Assembly: GCA_949130485.1 (NCBI GenBank)
Contig: OX422197.1
Location: forward strand, 4,990,693-5,054,692
Reading direction: 5' to 3'
DNA length: 64,000 bases
From: Agelas oroides
Lineage: Eukaryota > Porifera > Demospongiae > Agelasida > Agelasidae
Positions 12,213 through 23,528 of this stretch are shown here, one piece after another. The notes below the pieces were generated by a model. It saw only the letters and a list, made by a program, of their open reading frames with translations. It did not search any database and was not told the origin of the DNA. Position numbers and translations under genes: made by a program. The first letter of the stretch is position 1. Each line of letters starts with the position of its first letter.

Positions 12213-12864
12213 TAGCTACTGACAATGATCAAGCCTCATAAGGATGCCATTTTCAAGATGCCATTATAAAGCTACAAATGGTTGTTCTACTTGGCCAGTG
12301 AACACATACATTCATCTTCATCATTAGCATGAAATATATACCAGTACTAAGACATTACACAGAACTAAAGGACTTACCATATATTACAGTATGTATATGT
12401 ATGCTTGTAGTAATGAGTTCTATGCGACGTGCACCCCCCAGTGGACAATTATCCATGAAGGAAACATGGAGAAGTATACTAGAGAAGGATTTATGCAAAA
12501 GTAATGGACAGTACACCTGCAAATAGTGATGAGATTCAGAGTCAATTACAAAGAAATGATTACGTGTCTACTCTTTTTGACTTTTGCATAAATCCTTCCC
12601 ATGAAGATAGTGTAAAGGATTCCTCCCCATGAGTAACTCAAGGTACTTTTATCAAAAGTCACCACGACCAATTACCACTTTCAACTTGTGAATTCCAAAG
12701 GCTCAGTTAGCAAATGAGATCTGCTCTTCTTTTTGCGCCTTTCGCTGCAAATTAGTGTCTTCCTTATTACTATTTTAGCCAGAACGTTATACTATCGCTA
12801 GTTAGCTCCTTTTTGATGCTACCAACAACGAAAGAGGCGGGGGAGAAGCGGAACAGTGGATACC

Positions 12865-14982
12865 ATGAGTATTAGCCCAGTCGATAGCCTGGGAGAGCTT
12901 CCCCAACCGTTTGACATCTCTAGCGCTGTGTTTCGGGCGCTACGATTGAGTTCCAGCGGCGGAACGGAAGTAGAGAGTCATCGTCCCGCGAGCGAACGTT
13001 TGAAGTCTCTGACAGCGACTGACGGCGGGGAGAGGTCAAAAGCGCCCACTCCCGGCGTTAGTTCAGTTCCTAACACCTTCGACGACAGCGTCTTGGAAGA
13101 TATTCATCTCGCCGAAATGGAAATTGAAGCTTGGGCAGAAATGCGATCCGAGGATTTACTCGACACCGAAATCGAGCAGCTAGACGATTTCTGCCGCTAC
13201 ATTGACAATGATAGCGACGAAGAATTGGACAGCAAGACAGAAAACGGAGACAAACCGACTTGCGCTGAACGATCTCACTCGTATTCCGACTATCCTCGCA
13301 AGAGAACAAGACAACCCCCCGCAAAGAAGCGCCGTTGCACCTACTATGAAGGTAGTAGCCCCGACGTATCACCAGTCAAGTACGCACCAGAGCCGCTGCT
13401 ACAACAGGACTGTCCATGGCGAGTAAGGCTCCAGAATTCGGTTCTCTGGAGGCAGTTTGACAGAATTGGAACGGAGATGGTTATCACGAAGAACGGAAGG
13501 TACGCAAAGTTTAACTTCCGGCGAAATATGGGTAGCATTTACGTCTAGTTTCCCCTCACGCCCTCTTCTACTGTTGACCACATATCCTTTTCTCTTATTT
13601 TCTTTACAGGCGAATGTTTCCATCACTGGTCGTGAACATATCTGGGCTAGACCCAGATACTATCTACTCCCTTACCCTGGAAATACTCCCTGTTGACAAC
13701 CGTCGCTACAAGTTTATCCAGACTGAATGGGTCCCAGTGGGCAGAGTGGAGAAGAAGCAACATTACAAAGAGTATAGTCACCCAGAGTCTCCTAACACGG
13801 GCAGTTACTGGATAGAGAACCCAGTAGCCTTCAAACTGGTCAAGCTGACCAACAACAAGAACACCAAGCATGATGACCAGGTATATAGGAAGGGCCATCA
13901 CAGCTTTATTGAGTTAGTGTAAAGATATGGTTACAAATGGTTACGTGGTGTGTATCCTTTCCCCATTCCCAGATCATCCTCAACTCTATGCAGCAGTACC
14001 AGCCCTGTCTGAGGATAACCTCCCAAAGGTGTGGCACTTCCAAGTCGTACACCTTTGCAGAGACAAAGTTCATTGCTGTCACTGCATATCAAAACAATCA
14101 AGTAAGTATTTCAGACCTGCATGTAGACAGTACAGCGCATCACTTGTATTATATGACCTAGTAGTAATGTTCACTACAGCCATACTTTTGTTGTGTATAT
14201 GCATCTTCACTGTATTTTGTTCCCTTTAACAGATCACACAGCTTAAGATTGACAACAATCCTTATGCTAGAGCTTTCCGTGAAAGTGTTGCCACTCCTGA
14301 TGGCTGTAGAGTGGAGAGAAAAGGTGGCCACTACACTCAGCGCAAACACCCTTCACCAAAGCCCAGAGGAAACAAATGGAGAAGGAGTGAGAGTGAAAGC
14401 AGCCCATCCAGTGGCCAACCCTCCCCTGCAACCTCCCCACAGCAACCAAACACTCCAGCTGTGGATGTGCAAAATACAGGTGCCAGCAACTGCACCAGTG
14501 CTACCAGTGTTGAATCAGGTAAGATTCATTGTATTGCACCAGATTACTCCTAGCTGGTTTGCATCTCCAAAACAAGAGTCACACATTCTTAACAAATTCC
14601 TTAAGGCTATGTGTAAATAACTGCTTAATTACCACAGTGCAAAGTGATGCAACATCTGCACTTTCCATCTGCAGGTTTTGAAAGTGGTGATTGCACGAGC
14701 ACATGTCTATTCCCTTACATTTTACCTGAAGACAACCCGTATGACTGCCCACTGAACTACTGGGCTGATGACAACAGCCTTTACAACCCTGCTTTAATCA
14801 ACCCTCCACCAATGCTTGACTCCATCTCTGAGCCCTACCTGCGGCAGGCATCCTGCATGGCGATTGAATTCACTGAATCGCTGGTCAGCCCTGTGAAGGG
14901 ACTGTATGGGGAGCCAGTAGACCATGACACAACTTGCATTATTGATGTTGAAACTGTAGACGACGATGATGTGTTTCTGTAA
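12865..14982 (+). CDS. T-box transcription factor B (5 exons, 542 aa)
   Basis: Nuclear DNA-binding regulator. Exons: 12865-13499, 13610-13880, 13973-14101, 14233-14518, 14675-14982; all GT/AG and in phase. The start is the ATG at 12865 (a GTG lies 9 bases earlier). The N-terminal 185 residues are acidic and Ser-rich with a basic patch RKRTRQPPAKKRR that could be a nuclear localisation signal. The T-box is about residues 190-362: LWRQFDRIGTEMVITK, RRMFPSLVVNISGLDPDT, HPESPNTGSYWI, KLVKLTNNKNTKHDD, LNSMQQYQP, KFIAVTAYQNNQ, ITQLKIDNNPYARAFRE. The C-terminus has a Ser/Pro stretch and an acidic end (VETVDDDDVFL). Divergence from T-box A is high, so the pair is old or fast-evolving, but the first T-box intron and the 271-nt exon 2 are conserved. 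Subfamily not assigned. It converges with ERI2, the two stop codons being about 200 bp apart. Confidence 0.93.
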
Positions 14983-15188
14983 CAGTTTTTAAGTACATGT
15001 ATCACTGCTGTACTACTATCTTTTATTTCAGAGCTCTGTATATACTGTAACATTTTTTGTCAGATCATCATGCTTGTGTATATTTACTTTACTTGTTCTA
15101 TTACAGTTTCTTCATAGTAATTTCACACATTCTTTTAAAAGCATGTCTGGCATGCTGAAAATTATTGCTGCAATATTACTAGCATGCA

Positions 15189-18100
15189 CTACTCGGTATA
15201 CTCCGAACAAAGAATATCAGGTGAGTGCCCCAAAAAGCTAGAAGGTGATTTAGCAGTCCTGCTTTGAGGACTAGTACTACAAGGGGATGAACACTCCCAC
15301 CTGAAATATCCACAATTGGATCCTCTTCCCTGTGGACACACGTAGAAAGGCTTTCCTTCATTAGGTCCAGGGTTAGTCACCAATTTCCTCTTGGCTCGCT
15401 TGCCACAGTTACAGAGGGGAGGAGTTATCTTTCCTCCATTCAGAGTCATCAGTGGCTCCCTACTGGAAGTCGATGGAGTAAGGTTATGCATCTTGACTTT
15501 CATCCATTCAGCTGTGGACGGAGTATGAAACTCTTTACCAGTACTACATGGGCTGGGAGTCTTGAGTTCACTATTTCCTAGTGGTTTACAAGGTCTTTGA
15601 GCAGATTGACAGCTCTGTTTGTTGGTTGACTTTTGTGGATTAGTAGGTGGTGAGGGAGTCTCAAGTTGTATTGTAGGGGAGAATAGTTCATTTATACTAG
15701 GAGATGCTTTGCTGTAGCTTGGGATGGTGCTGCATGTCTTGACTGCTGGAGTTCTGGTGCCAGTACCAGCTACACCACAACCATTCTTTATGTTACCAAC
15801 TGAGCAACAAGGTGACAGTTCAAGCATTGTTTGTACACCTGTAGAGTGGTTTGAAGACGATGAGCCTTGCAGTAGAGTCACTGGAGCCACATGGCTAATG
15901 TACTGAGCTCTTGAAGGAGTGTTTACTGCTGTATGACCACTTGAAGAGAAGCAGTTGCTGAAAGCTTTATCTGTGGTAGAAGAAGACACATGAGAAGTGC
16001 AAACTGAAGATGTAGGAGCAAGGCTTAAGGCTGGAGCTACTAAAGATGTACCCTTTACACCGTGTAAACACCTGTCTTCGTTATTGTGTACTGAAGGAGT
16101 TGCTGCTTCTTGATGCGGATGTGTTTCATATTGCTGCTGTTTCTCCTCTTGGGAAAGGTACGTGTCACTCTCCCATCGATCCAGCTCCTGAGCTACATCT
16201 TTGATAAACTCATCATCAAAGCTGCCCCAGCTTTTACTATCAGGGAAAAGATCCCCACTCACAGAGGATGGTAGTGACTCAAGACTTACACCACCATGTT
16301 TGGGGCTTGGTTCACTGCTTCGTTGACACAAGTTCGATTTCACAATATCACTAGTATTGTTTTCCACTATGTCATCATTTCCTTTTGACTTTGTTTTTTC
16401 ACTCAAAGTTTCTGCTGTTGGTGGCACAAGTTTGGTGGATACTCTCTCAGCCGGTTCCTCACAAGGTGTAATGCTGCCACTGGTTCCATTGTGCAGTGAT
16501 GATGATGAGGAAGAGGAATGCTGTGAGGTAGGTGGTCTGATAAGAGCAGACTGACTCTGAAAAGACAACACCATGAAGAGTAAAGATTACATGCAGCCAT
16601 AGCCAAGTACGAATTAGCACTGTTAGCTGTATTATGCATATGCATACAGCCACACAGCCGTACTGCCTATGCTCAAGCCATTAACTGCAACTGACTGTGG
16701 TGCCCTTCTGGTATCAATCATGTCTAAAAATTGTGAGTTACCATATTTGAACACAGATACAATACGGTGAAACACACAGAGGCTGAGCTGGTTCACTTTC
16801 AAGATAATTGCTGCATCTATAAACAGTGCATGACAGTACCCTTTCATACAGCCACCAACTGAAACTGCAGCTGGTAAAGAACATTGGCAATTTACAGTTC
16901 AAGTGGGTATGTACCTTACTGTGAATGCATTTTGTGATGTTTAGCCTGCAACCATCCCTCACCATGCGGTGACAAAGCTTGGCAGTATTGCGGGCGTCAT
17001 CTATACCTGTGGAACAAATGGTATGTATAACATAGGTGCATATCAAGTCGCTACCTACATCAAGCCACTAGCCTACCACTGCCCATATCCTGACCTGAGT
17101 GTTGTCTACCAGTGAAGGTGATGCCCAGGTCCTCCAGAGCTCCACTCAAACCAGATGGGCTTCTCTCATAAAATTTCTACAGGATACAACAAAAAGCATC
17201 TCTTTATGCATTGCACCTAATCCATGGTACTATAAGGTAGAGTACGAATTAGAGTATCTACATAAGACCACAGTATAGCGGTCTTGTTTACAGGCCAGTG
17301 TCAGATGTCATCGTGCAGCTGTTACTTTTTCTCCATGGATGTGAGAGAAGATAACATCTGGTCTGGGAATAAGGCTAGCAGGTAAGCTAGTCTTGAACCC
17401 AGACTCCCCTTCAACCCTTTTTCGAGGGGGGTCTGGGTTTGAGATTACAGATAAGTATGACCAGGGTGACTGCTGGCAACTCCTAATATGATGTCTTGGT
17501 ATATAGTGTACCTTGTACACTGCCCTAAGGTCAATCCACTGGCTGAAGTAAGTCTGTTTTCTGATCTGTTTCCTCTGGCACTCATACGTCAGACATACCC
17601 CAAGATCCCAGTCTGCATGAGTGGGGGATAAAGATGAGAGCTACATGCATGGTGGGAAAGTGAATCTAGACACAAGACAGGAGCTGTGTATTTACCAGGT
17701 GCAAATTTAAGCCTTGCACAAATTTTTGATCAGTTCATAAGAGTGGCCTTTCAATGAAAGAGATGATCCTGGAATGCAAAAAGGGCTTCCTCATAAGGCC
17801 TCTCTCATGTTTTCTATCGCTGCCACTTTTGGTGTCAATGTTAATAGATCTACACACTCCACTTCTCTTGCAAAATAACATTGTGATGAATGCACAACTC
17901 AATAACAAAATTTGGCATACTACACGAAGGCAAACAGTACCAAAGGTTATTGCTCTCACTCTATCACTGTGCCATAGTGAGCATTGATACAAGCTTGATG
18001 GTGGCTCCGTTTATGGCATTACACAGTACCCTAACCTTGATCCCGGACCCTGGCCCAGCTTCCTGTTGCTTGATTCCCAGCCTCGTTCCCAGGCCCTCTT

Positions 18101-19723
18101 TTCTCCGATTTTTCGAACGGGTCTGGAGACGAGGCTACTTGATTCCATATTGCAGGTGATGGGAAGCTGGGTAGGAGCCTGGAATGAGGCTAACATGATT
18201 CACATTCAAATCTTGTTAGCCTCAAACTTGGCCGCAACACTACCATAACATGAACTGAAGGGGAAAGGGGACTAACCCGTCCATGTGACCAGGGCACAGA
18301 GGGTCATATCTTCACTGTACTTCTGTCCTGGCTCTATCAACAGCACTTCCCTCTCCTCCCTCAGCTTCCTCAACCACCTGTCAAACAGCATCAGGCATGT
18401 GGGGAGGGGGATTCCATTGTTCACTTGGTCCTGGAGAACATGATTCAAGCACAAGTAAGAGTTCACCTTAGCTTCGTAACCAGGATCATGTCTGGGTACA
18501 AGGCTAGGTTCGCCCCAGCCCTACATACTCAAGCTTCTAGCTCAGAACAAAAAGTGACCTGGGACTAGCCTCGTTCCTAGGTCGTGTGAGAAGGAGGCTA
18601 TATATTTTAATGAGCCTCACACATTCAAATCAACAGTAGAAGCAATAGTAGCCTTATTTACAGGACACCCGCCCCCCTGCTTTTTGTTACTTACAGCACT
18701 GCATTTTATGAGTTCTTGCAACTTCCAGTTACGAGAGTGTCAACCGTGTGGGACACTTGGACAGCAGAATACAAAAAATAAACATTTGCAATTGAATTGG
18801 ATGCTGTGGTTACCACTCTCATACTAACCGAATGTTGCAAGTACTCATAAAGACACATCTAATCACATGGGAGAGAGCCTGGAAGTGAGGCTAGGACAAT
18901 AGCCTCATTCACTTGGGCCTGGGAACGAGGCCAGCTGGGACAACAGATTGCTGTTAAATAAAATTGACAAACGTTGCCACGAAGATGTGTGATGAGACGG
19001 TCCTATCTTCCACTATGATGTGTATATATCTACCTGTGTGATGCCAGTCAGCTCTCTACAGAACTCGCTCAGTCTTGGGTTCTCTTGCGGTTGGACATAT
19101 TGCTGAAACTCTGCTGCTATCTCACCAGTGCACAGGTCAAGCAGTACTGCAGGAAACTCAACTGTGTGTGTGTGTAGTACATTTAACTCATATGTATAGA
19201 TACTATATAGTAGTGTAGTATACATGGCTACCAATGCTTCCTCTTATATTATACACTCACACATAATAAAGATGTTTATAAAAAGGAAGAGAGGGAGGAA
19301 GGAACAGAGTGCGGAAGAAAAGAGGGAAAGAAATGACTAAAAAGGTGAAGGAGATGGGTTAGACTAGAGCTCACTAATCTCCTGTGCCCCTCGCTTGTCC
19401 TTCCAGCAGGTGGACTCAAAGTCTATCACAATCACATGTGAAAACAGCTGGCCTAGAGAGTTGTTGGGAGGAGGGAGGGGAGGTAGATCATATCAACTCC
19501 TTACTAATGCTTTTGTCAGCCCATGGGGGCTGGTTCATGGTAACTAATTAGTCTTCATGGTACAACTTTCCATTTTCTGAATGTGTGTACATATCTCCTT
19601 CCAGTTTCTATCTATCTAGGTGACGCTTAACAATGGTTGTATATACCTTTCCTCCTCTTTCTTGGATTGCTGTTGTCATCACTGTTGTTGAGCTTTCGTT
19701 TAGTCTTCACCAAACCAAGCTTC
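15189..19723 (-). CDS. ERI2: ERI2-type 3'-5' exonuclease with GRF zinc finger (5' partial)
   Basis: DEDDh-family RNA/DNA exonuclease related to ERI1. Exons, minus strand: 19723-19647, 19452-19375, 19161-19034, 18430-18277, 17612-17512, 17176-17095, 17006-16915, 16556-15189; all in phase, about 690 codons. Exo I is VIVIDFESTCWKD, followed by EIIEFPAVLLDL and QQYVQPQENPRLSEFCRELTG. Exo II is CALVTWTDWDLGVC, split by an intron. Exo III is SGIDDARNTAKL. A long Ser-rich tail ends in a GRF zinc finger (PLCNCGKRAKRKLVTN ... FYVCPQGRGSNCGYFRWE), the domain order of vertebrate ERI2. The first exon, expected to hold the ATG and a few residues before RKLGLVKTKRKL, was not found: the 19723 exon opens with an acceptor and no in-frame ATG. 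The upstream limit is therefore open. Confidence 0.92.
18078..18137. mobile_element. TAGCCTCG-type mini-MITE in ERI2 intron
   Basis: Inverted ends (C)AGCCTCGTTCCCAGGCC and GGTCTGGAGACGAGGCTA, 60 bp in all. The flanks CTTGATTCC (18069-18077) and CTTGATTCC (18138-18146) are a perfect 9-bp duplication. Confidence 0.88.
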
Positions 19724-21303
19724 CTGCAGTTCAATTGGACATGCACTGACACTCTTCCAACTCAACACAATGTCAGTGGAAGTGTACAAGTTTATCTTCT
19801 GTGATGACGACTGAAGCTGGGTACTAGCACAACATGGCAGATGTATGTTTTCCTTATAAATTTATCTTCTCAAATTATGGTAAATCAGATGCTACATATC
19901 TTTAGCCTGTCTCAAATGTTAGTAATACGCACATTGCCTGCTCTTTGAACCACACACTTGAAATAATGGAAGAGGGGTCTGGTCAAAAGCTAGGGTGTGG
20001 ATGGAATGTTAGAAATTTGTTATACTCCACTCCAATCTATTGTCTTCCCCACGAGTTTGTCAGTCTAGTTCTGAGAATGCCAGACCAAACCAGACTTTCT
20101 ACCTTAGCCTTGTTCCCAGGCTCCCCCGGAACGTGAATATGTAATGTTTGCGTTCCGGAGCAGGGGAGCCTGAGTTTGCGGAACAAGGCTACTTCTGTCT
20201 GCGGTCAGCAAGGTCTAGTCTCGTTCCCAGACTCTTCACACCACATCTAGTCAAAATTGTCTGACTGGGCGGCACAGCGGAAGGTAGAGACCCTTCTAAC
20301 CAGGTGAGGAAAGGTCTGGTGAAGAACCTTGCTCTCGGACTGAATGTCAAAGTACTGGAGACTGCTGTTAGTGTTGACAAGGCAAGGAATGCCACACCAG
20401 CCAACCAGCGTTTGAGTTCCACTAATAATAACAGAACGTGAATATACAGCAGAACATGGAAATATTGAAAATTGGAGTGAAAATGAATTTTGCAGGAATC
20501 ATAAACTGCAGCATTCCAGCAAGACATTTCTGAGCAAGTTTATTTCCCAGACCATTTCTCACTCAGTCAGAAGAGTCGGGGGTCCAGACTAAGTGGAGAA
20601 TCTGTGCATGAGACTAGGTAAAGTCTCACTTTGTTTTTAAACCTTGCTATTTCAGCCTATCACACTATAAATGTCATAACCCAAAATGGTACAGCTGGGG
20701 CTGACAATCCTGTGATAGGTTAGTGCATACTGTCGTAGGTAGTAGCCAATAGAGCCACACTACAGCAACTTAGTCTTGGGGTTTGTTAGCTTACAGCCTA
20801 GTGTCATGCTGTTATTACAAGGTAAGCATGGCTCACTTTGCAAGCTCCTTTGTTTTAGACACAGGCATCCTGTATAGAACTGCGCGCGGTTCAAAGATGC
20901 ACGACTGGCACCCGATTGGTCAGTTACCAAATTTCTCGAGCTCGTTCCCGGATCCCGATACCCTGTAAACTCGTACCGACGTGAAGGGGGAGGGGCTGAG
21001 TGTGTAAACACCACTGCTAAATGGTTCCCGGCGCTGAGAGCCTGGGAAAGGGCTAACTATATATATTCCGCCAAGCATGAACGAACCACATCTCCCTGAA
21101 AAAAGGTAGGCCTAGACGTTACACAAATTCACCAATGCACAGTGCAGGTAATCTCACAAAGCCAGACCCTTTAAATTTGCAAGACAGATGCAGAAACTGA
21201 GTGCACTTTGCTCACATGCAGTCATGAACAATATAGTATAGTACATCAAGTGTCAATCTAGTGGTAGCTACCAGCACTACAACATTGAACTCCATCACTA
21301 GAA
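19724..21303. other. Intergenic: ERI2 5' side to CRAT 3' end, with MITE remnants
   Basis: This should contain the ERI2 promoter and first exon, which I could not place. A TAGCC-type fold-back lies at 20105-20191 (flanks TTTCTACCT and CTTCTGTCT, degraded), and another partial pair lies near 20215-20240 and 20575-20590. No credible coding exon is seen. Confidence 0.5.
20105..20191. mobile_element. TAGCC-type MITE, 87 bp
   Basis: The ends TAGCCTTGTTCCCAGGCTCC and GGAGCC...GGAACAAGGCTA are inverted, with the inner arms CCCGGAACG / CGTTCCGG also pairing. The possible 9-bp duplication has three mismatches. Confidence 0.75.
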
Positions 21304-23421
21304 TCACAGCTTCGAGTTGAGTCCCCTAGTGGCTGCCATGACATGCTGCATCTCCCTCAAACTTTCCACTAGCTTCTTGCCATACAACAGGCTGTCCGTG
21401 TCCTGACAATGCTGGTAGGAGGAGACAGCAAATAGAATCTGATCTTCCTGAGGGTTGTAGCACACACCATAGCCATCCTCTACCACTGCACCAAAGCAAA
21501 GGAAGATTTTATGATGGGGAACTGGAACCTGGAGGGAAAAGGAGGGAGGGGGGGAAGGAGAGAGCACGAAATGTTGAGATAGCATACCACAACGCTGAAA
21601 GGCACTTTTTGGGAATGAGATTTACATGTGAAAAGGTACTACTAGCCTTGTTTCCAGGCCTACCCATCCCCTCTCCAGTTAATTGGATGGTGGGAAGGAC
21701 CGGGAATGAGACTAGAAAGGCATGATGATTCTGAATATGCAGTGAAAGACCACCCACATGTAGTACTTAGGCTTGTTCCCAGGCCTGAGGCTAACTATGC
21801 CATGCAGTGGAACCTCTCCAAAGAACACTTGGGATATCCTAGTTCCATACAGATGCTTTGGTGTACCATTCAACCTCTGACACTAGGGACAGTATATTGA
21901 AGGCCTTCATGTAAGAGAGTTACTACATAAACAGACTACTCAGGTGCTCAATGTGTCATCAGCCTCTGGCATGGGTACCTGGCTAGTGGAGAGACGGAAG
22001 TGGAGGCTTCTTGTGTATGCTACATCATTGAATATGGCGGGTGTCTCCATTCCAGCCTCTGCAGCTAAGAGCTTCAGTCCTAGCAGGTGCCTGTCCACTG
22101 CCTGGCCTAAGATTGCCTGGCGGAAGGAAAAGAGGAGAGAAGGATGGGGAGGGGGGTGAGGTAGGAGAAGAGAGGAGTTGTGTGGTTCATTATATTGGAT
22201 TTCTGACCATATTGTTCTCCCTCCCTTAAGCTCCCCATCCCCTTCCTGGTTATGTATACAGAATAAAATGTGATGTACAGCTTTAGTAATGTCAAGTGTT
22301 GTGTAGTTTTTGGAAAGGAGACAAAGTGCCTGCAAAACATTCATGAACATACTACATATTGGGTGAATATATTTTTTACATTTAGGCCTGCCTTTTAATA
22401 GATAGGTGAGGTTCATTAATAAATCCCTTCAACAGCTAGAATTTTTTTCCACTTCAGACTACTTTTAGCATATACATGTCTTTAACGCACCATATTTTAA
22501 TTTCTGTCGGAGCCCTGGCTCCAAAACTGAACCCAAGTGCACTTTCAGCCACAATAAGCAGACCCGTGACTTTAACCACGCCCAATCGTTGACAAGCAAG
22601 CAATAGTCAGCATTCTCAGCTAGCAAACCAACCATTCAGAACCCAAACTGCCTTCCCTGCTGGAAGTGAACGGTGAGTGGCGTTTTCTAAGCCCATTCAT
22701 GCAGCTAGGGCGGGAGTTGGCCCACCCAGTGCCAACCAAGGCCTCTTTACAGCCAAGCCTATCAGCCGCCATGTGCACAGCACCTGCAGGTGACCCCACC
22801 CAGCTCCCCCTGTCCCACCCTTTCTGCTGACCCAGAACCCACACACACTTGTCCAGAGACTATCTTTTCTGCACAGTGCACAGTGTGATGCAAGTGCAGT
22901 ATAGGTTGATCATGAATGATGGCATACATAGCTGCACACACTTACTTCATTGGTGTACTCAACATGGGCCTTCACTGCCTGCACAATGGAGTTGGCCTTG
23001 TTCTCAGTCTGAGGTAAAGCAACCAAATACAATAATGACAATGTACTTAGGTGCTCTGTGAATAATGTACTGAGCATTAGGACCAGAATAGATAGACATT
23101 GCATCATGCTTATTATAAGCCCCTGACTTCAGTAGCTGGCTAGGTACTAATGTAATTCCACTAACAATGCAGGTAGCACTAATGTCGCCCACTCACGGAG
23201 GCGTTGGGGTCCGTCATGGTCTTCGTAAAGGCTAGGGATGCATTGGTGCAGGATCGGATGGTGTCAGTCCTACTTAGCTTAAACCACCGTGTTGCCGCAC
23301 TCTCATACATTGCTGTTGGCTGGTTATACAGCCTGGGATGATGGAGAGGATTATGTGTGTCAATGTAACACCTTAGAACACTTGTACATGCATGCACACA
23401 CATGTGCACACATGCAAGCAT

Positions 23422-23459
<38 letters not shown>

Positions 23460-23494
23460 ATGCACACACACATACATATACATACATGCACATG

Positions 23495-23528
<34 letters not shown>

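Larger units (their letters stand above)
10531..12655. mobile_element. Non-autonomous DNA transposon with long inverted ends
   Basis: The ends are inverted copies. The left end runs from AAAGTACC through TTGAGTTACTCATGGG and an array of GGAAGGATTTATGCAAAAG motifs to about 10925. The right end, about 12460-12655, shows the same order on the other strand, including the long shared stretch ending GATTCATCACTATTTGCAGG-like near 10790-10815 and its inverse near 12515-12545. The left end also holds three tandem copies of about 38 bp (10548-10663). The middle is filled by a LINE fragment and a MITE. No transposase is seen. The ATGCAAA motif looks like a POU octamer, but position and symmetry say transposon end. 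Confidence 0.75.

Noticed and set aside
10548..12620. Cluster of POU/octamer-like ATGCAAA sites as a T-box enhancer
   Set aside because: The motifs are arranged as inverted ends of a transposon, which explains them more simply.
12856..12864. Start of T-box B at GTG 12856
   Set aside because: An ATG follows at 12865 in frame; a GTG start is not expected in an animal nuclear gene. The same reasoning set T-box A to 10090 and the membrane protein to 55522.
19830..19850. ERI2 first exon beginning at an ATG near 19836 (minus)
   Set aside because: Splicing it to 19723 in the needed phase creates a TAG stop; no other good candidate was found.
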